In this document: one piece after another, positions 1 to 9,588 of the stretch
Layout: the number at the start of each line of letters is the position of its first letter
Position numbering within the stretch: position 1 is the stretch's first letter
Source of the DNA: Echria macrotheca
Lineage: Eukaryota; Ascomycota; Sordariomycetes; Sordariales; Schizotheciaceae
Direction: 5' to 3'
Assembly (NCBI GenBank): GCA_030411725.1
Contig: MU839827.1
Location: 4,533,027 to 4,597,026, forward strand
Length of the DNA stretch: 64,000 bases
Position numbers and translations under genes: made by a program
Notes under the pieces: model-generated
Database searches by the model: none
Seen by the model: only the letters and a program-made list of their open reading frames with translations
Told to the model about the DNA's origin: nothing

Positions 1-1377
1 ATATTACCACGATAACTGGGGTTAGGGTATCCAGTGTTAGAGTTTGGGTGGGGAAGCATTACTTAATACTAGCAAAAGACCAAGTTCTCTTGAATCATGG
101 AATCAGGTGACGTCGAGAGATGGATCCATTTTCCCGCCACTGTCAGATTCCCTCCCCTCGAGTCCCTTCCGGCGGCAGGACCTGGATCCACAGTGTCAAT
201 TGACACGAGGAGGCAGGGTACGCACAAGGTGCATAATCGAAGCTAACTTATGCAATTGTCTGCATAATATCTCTGGCGAATCATCAGCTGGCCTGTCGGA
301 TTATGTCAGCGGCCGCTGGAAGCGCGAGAGGCTGGGCAGCACGGCGTGGGAGACGAAAATGCGAAGGAGTGGATGTAGCACAAGGCTCAGTCGCACAAGA
401 GTGTGATTGGCGGCGGGTTTGGCAGGCTGACGGAGGAAGAGGGCGAGACGGAGGGGTACGGAGGCATAGGCGAATGGAAGGCCCGCGCGGTGATCGGGTG
501 AGAATTGAGAAAAGTCGGGGCCTCGTGGAGACGATGGATCTGCCGGGCACGCCGGGCGAGGTCAGGAAGGCGCTCGCACGGCAGGGCACGAGCGAAGCGG
601 GGACGGCCTTGCAATCTTGGCAGACAGAGCAAGGCCAACAGCCGATCTAACCGGATGCGGAGGGCTCGATGGTTCCGCTGCCTGTGCCTTCACAGCATTC
701 CAGCCGGCCAATCAGCACAGCAGAATAGGACTGCGACCCACTGGCGAGCCGCAGCCAATCAGCGACGGCAATGTCTCTGCTCTGCTGCCGCATCCACAGC
801 ATCAGCTCCCGAATGCCTTTTGTTCGGTCTCTCACGGGCCCTTGGGTCTTGTCTCGTAGTTCCCGGCCGCTGCCTCTCCTCACACACATTTCGCCGCCTG
901 CACCCTTCTTCTCCCCTTCCCTCTCCTACCTCTCACTTCTTCCATAACTCTTCCCACAATCCACACCGCCAGCTCCTCTCCTCTCTCCCCCCCTCTCCCT
1001 CCTTCAACTCCATCGCTGCCCTTGCCCTCTACCTCTCGACCTCGTCCTGGTCTTACACCCACGCGTCCGACCCACTCGACCGTCCCTCGCGACTGCTGAG
1101 CGCGTGCCCTTCCTCCCCGTCGACCGCGCCTTCACTATACCCAGATCTCCTTCTCGCCGTCGTTTCGACATCTGACCTTTTTTCCACTTTCCTCCTAGAG
1201 CTCTATTCTGGCCAATTGCTTTCTCGCCCCGGCCAAAACCTCGCACGCTTCACCTTCTCACCGTAACAGATCCGTCTCTCCCTAACCCAGCCGACTCAAC
1301 TCGTTTGATCAGGCACTGTCACTTCACTTGAACGTATTAACCCAGCACCTCACAGTTCTTGACACAGACAAGAAATC
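1..1377. other. intergenic region and probable 5' leader
   Basis: No gene is supported here. The last 500 bases or so (about 880-1370) are strongly pyrimidine-rich with many CT runs, as is usual for core promoters and 5' leaders of filamentous ascomycete genes, and they lead into the plus-strand gene that starts at 1378. Open frames in this stretch (for example 505-1266) have Ser/Pro/Arg-biased composition from the CT-rich DNA and no recognisable domain. Confidence 0.5.
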
Positions 1378-2325
1378 ATGCCTTCTTACGACCGCATCTA
1401 CGCCTCGTCGCCAGTTCTCGCCATGCCATCTCAAGCAGTCCACCAGATGCCGTTTGGTGATCCCTTCCTGTCACGCCAGGGCTCGATGCTCAGTCATCCC
1501 ATCTCATTGCCTCCTCAGCTTGTCCGCACCTCGTCTGTTGCGGGTCGCAAGCGCTCCAGAGACGAAGCAGCTGTCAACCTCGATCCTCCCGAGAAGATCG
1601 TCGAGGCTCCAGTCATCAAGGAGTCAGAAGACGAGTGGATCTACGGCCCCGGAATGACCCTGATCAAAAAGTCGACGGGCTACGTTGCCGATGCTAGCAG
1701 TCAATCAGGTACCTGGGTCGATGAGAAAGCCGCCGCGGAAGAAGCCCGCAAGACCGAGGAAGCGCTGGCACTGCAGCAGCAGCTCGCGCAGGAGCGCCCT
1801 TCCCTCCGAAGCCACAAATCGCAAAGACTCTCTGAAATGTCGATACCGCAAATCGCACACGAGGGTCCCTCGAGCCGACGCTCTAGTCCCACTCGCGAGG
1901 TGGTGAACCCAATGACCGCCTCTTCGGGTTCAATCGCGCAACCAATCATCGACGACTTCACTCTCCATCTCGGCATTGGATGGAGCCGCATCAGCGACGA
2001 CGAACACATCCAAGCAGCTGCTCGGGGCTGGGCCCGCTTCATCGAGAACCACTACCCTGTCTCGAACGCGAAAATCCGATTGGAAAGCCGGGGCCTACAA
2101 TCGTACCTGGTGGAAGCGGCCGAAGGGTTTTTCTTATTCGCCGAAAACCTTCGCCAGGGTCGCCTTGTCAGCCAGACAGTGGAACGGACTCTCGAGAACC
2201 TCAAGTGTTCGCCTCCTGTCTTTGACGGCCCTGAAGTCATGAATGCCGCTGATACCCCCCGACTCATGCCTAGCCTTTCGGTGCCGGCGCTTCCTACTAC
2301 TTCGGTTGACATTGACATGAGCTGA
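1378..2325 (+). CDS. conserved-looking fungal protein of unknown function
   Basis: A single-exon frame of 315 residues. I do not recognise its family. The N-terminal 60 residues are Ser/Pro-rich and probably disordered, with a basic RKRSR patch near residue 57 that could act as a nuclear localisation signal. Next comes a WIYGPGM segment and then a Glu/Ala/Gln-rich stretch (about residues 117-140) likely to be helical. The C-terminal half (about 195-290) has a more globular pattern with regularly placed Trp, Phe and Leu and is probably the conserved part. The ATG at 1378 follows a CT-rich leader and the sequence AAATCATG. There is no signal peptide or membrane segment. A nuclear or cytoplasmic role is only an inference from composition. 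Confidence 0.7.
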   Translation: MPSYDRIYASSPVLAMPSQAVHQMPFGDPFLSRQGSMLSHPISLPPQLVRTSSVAGRKRSRDEAAVNLDPPEKIVEAPVIKESEDEWIYGPGMTLIKKSTGYVADASSQSGTWVDEKAAAEEARKTEEALALQQQLAQERPSLRSHKSQRLSEMSIPQIAHEGPSSRRSSPTREVVNPMTASSGSIAQPIIDDFTLHLGIGWSRISDDEHIQAAARGWARFIENHYPVSNAKIRLESRGLQSYLVEAAEGFFLFAENLRQGRLVSQTVERTLENLKCSPPVFDGPEVMNAADTPRLMPSLSVPALPTTSVDIDMS

Positions 2326-3833
2326 ATGACTGGCGTCTATTCCTGGCGTTGACGGAGGGGATTTGCCTTAGCGGGATCTGGAACAGCTTGGTGGCCGGCG
2401 TGACTTGAGCTGGCGACATGTTTGACGCCATTTTGGGAGTTTTAGTTTCGGGAAATGTGTTTCTTACTTTTTCATCTAGGTGGGCAAAACTGGACCGGCG
2501 CACACATTTAGGGCTCTGATTTCGGCTGTAACCGCATAGCTGGTGTGTACAAATAGAATTATCATGTTCCACGATTCGGCCGAGACGTGCGACTTGTGTG
2601 TGGTGGTTGAAGTGATGGCGTATGTTGATTCTGACGGGCCATACATGAATCCGCTCTCGCTTCGTGATCCTAGTTGCCTGATGCCTTGCTATAAAAACCC
2701 GTCGCAAGTCGGTCGATATTCGTGGATTGTCGCCGCGTCCGAGTGACCATGTTGTTTGTAGTGACTAATAAGTCATATCATCTCACATCGGAAATAACGG
2801 CGCTTCCATGAGATGCTTCACTAGATATAGAATGACACACCCATGCGCTGCCTGACTCGGAGCAGCGACACGGCCGCAGACCGGATGCAAGTAATCCCAT
2901 GTCCGATCAAGTTGTGAGTGGCAGACCAACAATAATAGCGACAGCAAATGTAGACGCGACGGGAGCGCGCAGCAACCCGCTCAGCGCAGTCGCCGTCGCG
3001 ACAGGTGCAGCAGCGATGCGATGCATGATGCGCTCTCGCGTCGTGACGATATCATCTTTGTCAACAATGGATAACCGGAGCCCGTTTTATATTCCCCAGT
3101 CCCTGTCCACAGAATTCCTCTTTTTCTTGTTGTCTCGATTGTGCCCGCAATGAGTTTTGTGGCCCTAGACGCCTCGCCAGACAGCAAGCTTCGCCCTCCT
3201 GCGACGCCCAGCGAGCCGCCCATCACCAATCATTTGTGCGTCTTTGCCTACCGAGGGTGGCGAACTCGCAGCGCCGGCTGCTTGTTCGCCGTCGACAGCC
3301 GAGAAAAGAGAGCAGCAGTCAACCAGGCTTGCAGGCTCTCCCTCCAGGGACGCCAGACAGAGACGGCACAGCCTCGCCGAGTCACGGTGCTGGGAACGGC
3401 TTTGGTCTCTTGTGGAATTCCTTGTGAAAGGAGTTGAGGTGCTCGCGCGAGCCCACCCCTGGATTCTTCGGCCGCTTGCGGGGAAGCTGCTGAGTGTGAC
3501 TCGGCTCCTTGTTCAGCGACGACGCTAATTCATCTTTTTTGTCTTTTCTCTGGTCTTGCTCCAGTTTTATATCTTGTCAAATTTATTATCGCGTTGTGCA
3601 TCCCTCGCAAGTCTCGTCGAGCATCTTGGAGCTGTCAGATGCGAGTGGACCTTGCCAGCTGCCGCCAATCGCACCGGAGGGGCAGACAGGGAAGCAAGAG
3701 GAGGCAGCCAGGGAACGAGACGGCGTGTTTTCGTCGGATTGACACGACACGAACGACAAAGAGGTTGGAGAGGGACAAAACGAAACGAAAGGGCGCCGAA
3801 CCGACGACACCGGCCTGACTCTCTGTCGCATCC
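2326..3833. other. intergenic region
   Basis: This stretch separates two plus-strand genes. The first part should hold the 3' UTR and polyadenylation region of the 1378-2325 gene. The second part, roughly 3530-3833, is CT/GA-rich and probably the 5' leader of the BTB gene. A TATAAAA motif occurs near 2690 without an obvious gene behind it. No coding sequence or repeat is supported. Confidence 0.4.
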
Positions 3834-5576
3834 ATGGTGTCGCAGCACGGCGACATGTCGACCTCGCTGGCGCTGCGGGGCCCCTCGTCCGTGGTCGGGG
3901 TCGGCTCCGGCAGCGGCAGCGGGAGGACATCCGGGTCGCACGTCTCGTCGCGCACCCGCCGCTACAACCGATCCCACGCCGGCGGCAGCGTTTTTGTCCC
4001 CCAGAACGAGTTTCCCGTCTTCAGCCAGAGCGGTGATGTCGAGATCGTCGTGCGCGTCGCGAGCGGCCACGAGAATCGATACCTGCTCCATCGCCACACC
4101 CTCACACGATGCTCGGGCTTCTTCGAGGCCAGCACCAGCGTCGAGTGGTCGCGCGCCCAGACCATACCCGAACAGCCATCACCAGCCACTGCCGGCGCCA
4201 TTGAGGCCGGCTCAGCGACTAACGATGCGGCCGGGGGCGAGCTTGCGAGGATAGGCGACAGAGGGGGCAGCAGCGATGGAAACAAGCCGGTGACCACGGC
4301 CATGACGCCGTTTAAGAAGCGATGGAGATACGAACTGGATAACGGGGCGGGCGACGACGATATCCCGATGCTGGTACAGAAGGAGGAGAGCAGCCCGCCA
4401 ACAAAACTCACGGCGCCGAGCTCGATCTTTGGCGGGTCCGGACCGGCCGCCAACAGCTCAGCGAGCCGTCATCACCACAGCAAGTCGGGCTCACACTCTT
4501 TCTTTCGATCCGTCGCGAATCTGAGTCTCTCGGCCACGCATGCGCCGCCGCCACTACCACCCCCAACACCGGCGGAACAGGACCTACTTCGGGACTACGA
4601 CAACCTGTTCCGCATCATGTACAACTACCCGCCCTACCTCGACGGTATCAACATCGCCGACGCCTATGTGCAGTGCAAATCCCTCCTCACACTAGCAGAC
4701 CAGTACGACGCGCTAGCGGTGGTAGGACCACGCGTCGACCACCACCTCCTGCAGTTCCAGTCGCGGCTGTGGAAGCAGATCGCCAAATACCCCATCAGCT
4801 ACCTGCGACTCGGCTACCTCGCGCGCTCCAAGATTATCTTCCAAGAAGCCCTGATCCACGTCGTCGGCCAGTGGCCCGCCGGCGAGCGGTCCATCCGCGC
4901 CGCGCTGCCCGAGGCGGTGTTAGATATCATCGAGGATAAGGTCGACGAGCTCGAGGAGACAGTCAGCCGGATCGAGGCGCGCCTGTTCCGGTTGACTCTC
5001 ACCAACCGCTCCGGCGAGCGCGTCACGCCCGCGAATAATTATCTGGACTGGCTCGCCGTCAGTTTGTTCCGGCAGTGGCTCGCGGATAATACGTCCCCGC
5101 CCATGCCGCCGATCCCGGAACGCAGGGGGGCGCGGGAGGCGGCGTCGCGGGCGCGGGGCGGGAGTAGTTCTAGCAGCAACGCCAGTGCGGCCGGCGGACC
5201 GCCTAATCACAGTCGACCAGGCGGTGCGCATGCGCTGGTCCAAGTCCCGCCGCTGGCGTCGCTGGGACGGACGTACCGCATGCTCGGGGCGAGTCCCTCG
5301 GCGTCCTCGTCGTCCTCGTCCGACAAGGGATATCTAGGACATGACGAGTGCAAGCGGTTTTTGAAGCTCACGCCGGATTTGTATAGCCGGGATAATCTGA
5401 GGCGGTTCGAGAAGCGGGTCGACGAGCTCAAGGGGATGGCGCGCGAGGTGGTCCGGCCGCTGATGGGGAGCGGGTTGGAGTTGGAATTGGGACCCGGGGG
5501 GAGCGCGGCGGGGATTGGGTATTTGACTTGTACGACGGTGGGGGATCGGGATTTACCTTGGAACGGGTATGATTAA
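3834..5576 (+). CDS. BTB/POZ-domain protein with split domain
   Basis: A 580-residue single-exon frame. After a Ser/Gly-rich start, residues about 56-105 read as the first half of a BTB/POZ fold: a GDVEIVV strand, then the LHRHTLTRCSGFFEAS helix in which a protein 'holds its shape' in BTB families. A low-complexity insert of roughly 130 residues follows, containing a basic KKRWRYEL patch. The second BTB half resumes at about 245 (LLRDYDNLFRIMYNYPPY, then an Ala/Asp-rich helix). Residues 300-420 are helical, like the BACK-type region behind fungal BTB domains. The C-terminus is Ser/Gly-rich. BTB proteins typically dimerise or act as substrate adaptors for Cul3 ligases, but no Kelch or other partner domain is visible, so the role here is open. 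The ATG at 3834 is chosen because the upstream frame lacks conserved sequence; the ATG at 3852 is an alternative. Confidence 0.8.
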   Translation: MVSQHGDMSTSLALRGPSSVVGVGSGSGSGRTSGSHVSSRTRRYNRSHAGGSVFVPQNEFPVFSQSGDVEIVVRVASGHENRYLLHRHTLTRCSGFFEASTSVEWSRAQTIPEQPSPATAGAIEAGSATNDAAGGELARIGDRGGSSDGNKPVTTAMTPFKKRWRYELDNGAGDDDIPMLVQKEESSPPTKLTAPSSIFGGSGPAANSSASRHHHSKSGSHSFFRSVANLSLSATHAPPPLPPPTPAEQDLLRDYDNLFRIMYNYPPYLDGINIADAYVQCKSLLTLADQYDALAVVGPRVDHHLLQFQSRLWKQIAKYPISYLRLGYLARSKIIFQEALIHVVGQWPAGERSIRAALPEAVLDIIEDKVDELEETVSRIEARLFRLTLTNRSGERVTPANNYLDWLAVSLFRQWLADNTSPPMPPIPERRGAREAASRARGGSSSSSNASAAGGPPNHSRPGGAHALVQVPPLASLGRTYRMLGASPSASSSSSSDKGYLGHDECKRFLKLTPDLYSRDNLRRFEKRVDELKGMAREVVRPLMGSGLELELGPGGSAAGIGYLTCTTVGDRDLPWNGYD

Positions 5577-6080
5577 TGGTGATGGATATATATGATGGAG
5601 AAGGAGGAGGAGGGGTAAGAAGAGATGGAGTCGATCTCTCTCTTTTTTCTTTCGGGAGGTTTGTGGAAAGTTTGTTGGTCGGTTGATATCCTGTCGCGAT
5701 ATGTTCTTTTGTTTTATGATAAGGGGATGGATGGATGGAGTCTGATGGGTTATGATGTAACGAGACGAGCATGGTGCACTGGATACCCGTTTATATAATG
5801 ACGTTTTTTCTTTTCTATGATTTATTCAGCTTCGTATGTTTGGCTGTAGGCAGACTATACTACACTTTGCCGGTGAGACTACCCGTCGGCCGTGATATCA
5901 AACCAACTGCCTACCCATCCACCCCTTCAACGGTATCCAAGGTAGCCACTCCCCGTCAGCGAGACTATCTCCCTCCGACCTCAACCCCCCAGTCATCCAT
6001 TCACCCCTTTTACCATATCCAAGACCACCAACCGCCCTTTTCATGCCAAGATCTAAACATCAACATCTAAACATCAACAT
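5577..6080. other. convergent intergenic region
   Basis: This region lies between the 3' ends of the BTB gene (plus) and the dehydrogenase gene (minus), so it should contain both transcription ends. A short tandem repeat begins at 6051 (listed separately). Nothing else is recognised. Confidence 0.5.
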
Positions 6081-6088
6081 CTAAACAT
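6051..6088. repeat. 14-bp tandem repeat
   Basis: About 2.7 head-to-tail copies of the 14-bp unit ATCTAAACATCAAC. The last partial copy overlaps the stop codon (6081-6083 on the minus strand) of the neighbouring short-chain dehydrogenase, so the repeat sits on the 3' end of that coding region. Confidence 0.85.
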
Positions 6089-6987
6089 CCCCCTTCCCCA
6101 TCCACGCATCCACCTCCCCCCTCCACTCCCCCCGCCACCTCGTCAAAGCCGGCCGTCCCTCAACCAAATCCCCAACGCCCCAGAGCATCCTCCTTTTATC
6201 CATCTCCTCGCTGACATCCCCATCCGGACAAACCACATAAAACTTCCCCTCCCTCATTTTTGCCTCGAGGTACTCCACCACCTGCGCAGGCCACCACGCC
6301 CCCTCCGGCTTGTCGCGGGTCCCGTCGTCGCCGGCGAGGGGCGTGAAGGTCCACCCCGGCACGAGGAGGTGGACACTTATTTGGGGGTTGTCCCTCAGGT
6401 CATACGATAAATGTTCGGCGAGCGTGCGCACGGCGGATTTGGAGGCGTTGTAGGCTGGGTTGCCTGGGGGGTTTGTGATTCCTTGCTTTGAGCCGGTGAT
6501 TATTATTGATGATTTGTAAGGAGAAGATTGGATGGTGGGGAGGAAGGTGGTTATCCCGTTTATCACGCCAAAGAGGTTGGTGGAGATGGTGGTGGTGAAG
6601 GTTTCTGGCGTGGACCAGGAGGAGGGGGGGCCTGTGCCGGCGTTTAGGGCTAGGAGGGAGATTTTGCCTTTTTATTTTTGTTAGTTTTTGTTGTTGTTAT
6701 TGTTGTTTAAGGGAGGCGGGATAAAAAAAAATACCGTTGAGAAAGGTGTCGACGAGAGTCTTGAGACCGGTCCAGTCTTCGGCGCGGCCGACGTCCATGC
6801 GGTAGGTCTCGACTGCTGCTCTGGGGGATGATGATAGCTCGGTCTTGGCGCGCGAGAGGGCGTCCGCATTGATGTCGGCGATGATGACGAGCATGTCGGC
6901 TTGGATGCAGCGTTTGGCTAGGGCGAGGCCGATGCCTGAGGCGCCGCCTGTTATGACGGCTGTGTTGTCCTTTTGGAAGACTGCCAT
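6081..6987 (-). CDS. short-chain dehydrogenase/reductase
   Basis: Two exons, 6987-6735 and 6667-6081, joined across a 67-bp AT-rich intron, give 279 residues. It is a classical SDR Rossmann enzyme. The nucleotide-binding TGGASGIG motif is at residues 13-20, NAG at 93-95 (restored by removing the intron), and the catalytic Ser144 and Tyr157-x3-Lys161 (YNASK) follow. The acidic residue after the second strand (ADINAD) suggests NAD(H) preference, which is an inference. There is no targeting peptide or membrane segment. The C-terminal part (PGWTFTPL, then a Trp-rich tail) resembles fungal SDRs of unknown substrate. The start at 6987 places the cofactor motif at the usual distance from the N-terminus. 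Confidence 0.88.
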
Positions 6988-8357
6988 TTTATCTCGAGTT
7001 CTTCGTATGAGTGAAGAGGGGGCAGTCTGGGTTCACAGATTCAGGGGTTTGTTGAAGTTGTGATTTTTTGTTTTCGTCTGGACTCCGTGATGTTTTATCC
7101 ACGGGATGGTTTATACTCCAGAAGAGATGTTGGGTGTCGTTGGATGTGGTTCTCAGGAGGAGAGAGGTTCTTTGACGATGAGACGGTGGGAGAACCCTCG
7201 ATGACCTCAGATCAGTACGCCCCGGGGATGTTTCCTCACAAAACCAGACCGGAAATAAGACGACAGTCAGATCGAGTTTATGGTCTGGCTTCTTTTATGT
7301 GAAACGTACAAGTGGATGGCTTTGAGGTTATATAGCTGGCTGACGAAGGTGATCCCCGCACAAAGTCATCTTCCCCTCCTCAACTCAACATAATATGACA
7401 TACGGGCCGGATATCATGCTTAAATCCGAAGATACTACTTTACGACCCTGTCTAGGCGGCGGTTGAGCGTCGATATTCTTCCAGCTGTCTAAACATGTCC
7501 GATTCTGTTGCGAGTTAACAGCCGGCGAGTTGTTTCAACGGATCAAACATAGCCAGCGTCCACGTTCAGTAAACCTATAAACAACGTGTGAACATGCACT
7601 TGGTTCAATGTGGTATTGCAAATCTATTCGACCATGGCTGGCATAGCCATCATGGAAAGCCTTATATTTGTGGTTGGCATGCCATCAGGGACATGACAAC
7701 TCTACTTATACTGGTGGTATGTCTTCGGTAGACGACAACTCTACGGTTTACATATCCCAAATGTACCTCGCCATCAAACCCCCGTTATCATCGAATCTCT
7801 CCAAGGAAGTCTGCAGGCAAGAGCTAAAGGTCTGGTGAGATCCTCTGCGTCTTAATCTTCGCCAGTCGTATAACTCGAGAACCATAGGTCTAGTGGTTAA
7901 CGCGTAGATAATCTGGCGGTGGAGAAAAAAATCACGAGCATCCTACGTTAGCAGTCACTTCTACGAAACATGGTTGCCACCATGCAGGATCAAGGCCACA
8001 CGCTTCTGAGCGGTGTGCGGCGAGCTTCGGGAAAACCTCCCATGGAGCATTTCACACCAGTGCGTAGCAGCTAGTTTTGTGAAATGGCCATTGAGAACAA
8101 AGTCTCATTCCTGATTCTCTGATCTAGAACCGAGTCCGCTTCCGTACCCGTACCGTGCCGTACCGTCGTCGTCATGGCAAAACAAGGCCCCAAATGCAAC
8201 CGTAAAAGCCGCCGTGACGCCAGAGCCGGCCGATGCTGTCCCTCGACGAGATGTCTCAAAGCCGCGGGTATCCCTCGTCGTCGGTGAACGGCCAAAACCC
8301 ATTTTGAATTCCCTTTTACTTCTTCGACTCCATGTCCCAGCCGACAATTCGACTCGT
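6988..8357. other. intergenic region
   Basis: This is a 1.37-kb gap between two minus-strand genes. The part next to 6988 is the presumed promoter of the dehydrogenase and the part next to 8357 holds the 3' end of the ribosomal protein gene. I see a tRNA A-box-like string near 7890 with no B-box (rejected as a tRNA). No gene or repeat is supported. Confidence 0.4.
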
Positions 8358-8874
8358 TTATGCCTTAGCCTTGCCCTTGGACTTGGCAGCCAGGTCGCGA
8401 CCGATCTTGATGCGCTCGAGGATGGACTCGCGGTCCTTGTCGAGCTTGAGCTTCGTGATGACCACGTTGCTGGGGTGGATGCCCAGGGGGACGCTCTGGC
8501 CGTTTGACTTCTCGCGCGTGACACGCTCGACGTGGATCACGTACTTGAGGCGGTAGACCGAGGTCACCTTGCCCTCCTTCTCCTTGTTGGCACCGCGGAC
8601 GATCATGACCTCGTCGTCCTTGCGGACGGGGATGCTCCGAACCTGGAGTTGTTAGCGGCCTCCGGAAGAAAGCGATTGGGATAGCCATACGTTGTACTTC
8701 TCACGGAGCTCCTTGCTGAGCGGGGCGCTCATGATGTTGCGGCGGACGCTCGAAGGGGCACTGAAGTGCGCCTTGCGAGACTTGCGCCGCGAGGAGTGGA
8801 GGGCTGGTAAACTGTTAATCGAGAATTCATGCTGCGATTGAATTGGTATACTCACTTTTGCTGACCTTGGCCAT
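8358..8874 (-). CDS. RPL26: 60S ribosomal protein L26 (uL24)
   Basis: Three exons, 8874-8856, 8803-8691 and 8642-8358, encode 138 residues. The first exon is only 19 nt (MAKVSK plus one base), a layout common in fungal ribosomal protein genes. The protein opens with a very basic segment (SSRRKSRKAHF), then SAPLSKELREKYNVRSIPVRKDD, followed by the KOW motif around DDEVMIVRGANKEKEGKV and the HPSNVVITKLKLDKDR stretch typical of eukaryotic L26. It binds 25S rRNA near the polypeptide exit tunnel of the cytosolic large subunit. The usual eukaryotic length is 127-145 residues. Splice sites GTGAGT...CAG and GTATGG...CAG keep the frame. Confidence 0.97.
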
Positions 8875-9588
8875 TTTGGTTGTGTTGTCGACTGTGCTGG
8901 TTGTCGAGTCTGGATCGCCGTGATCTTGGAGAGGGAGGAATTAAGAGGGCGAGTTGTGGGCGGGAAAATTAGCAAGCCCTGGGCGGTAAAATTGCTGACC
9001 GCCTGCCCTTTGTGGAGACCCACTTGGCAAAAACCCTTGGCACAGGATCCGGATTAACCTCGGCTCATCTTTTCAACCAGAACTCCAAGCCTCCAACGTG
9101 GAATCGTTGTGTACTCATTTGTGGCTTCGTGCAGTTAATTTTCGTGAGTACTTGCGGTATCGTCCGCTCGCAGGAGCTAGCAATACAATAATTAGGACCC
9201 CATTGGGGACAGAGCAAGTCCTGCTAAGTATCAACATCAACTCCTAGCTGCTTTCTGCTAGCTCAACTGCCGGAAAGCACTGGCGCATCACTCATCGCAG
9301 CTCTTTAGAGATCACCATGAAGACAATATTGATCGGTCAGAGTATCCATTAGAATAACCAGGTGCCACCAAACTCCACGCTATGAAGCCGCCAACGCCTA
9401 TACTCTGATGCATGCCATCCCTGGGTATATCCAACAAGAATACAGATAAATCTCATCCATCCAAAAATGCGGTCCCAAAATGCTATATCCTGCTTGCCTC
9501 GCTACACACCCTTGCCATGCATTCGCTATTCCCAACCGTCGCTCCAACCGACAACTAGCAGCCAAGAAGGGCTGTCCAATGTCCCACA
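8875..9588. other. intergenic region
   Basis: This lies between the RPL26 start codon (minus) and the stop codon of Sfi1 (minus). The first few hundred bases are the probable RPL26 promoter. I recognise no ribosomal-protein-type regulatory motif by eye and no gene. Confidence 0.4.

Noticed and set aside
505..1266. 253-residue plus-strand frame upstream of the first gene
   Set aside because: Composition follows the CT-rich promoter DNA (Ser, Pro, Leu runs). No motif is seen.
7885..7930. tRNA A-box-like GGTCTAGTGGTTA
   Set aside because: No B-box (GGTTCRANTCC), no acceptor or anticodon stem within 100 bases.
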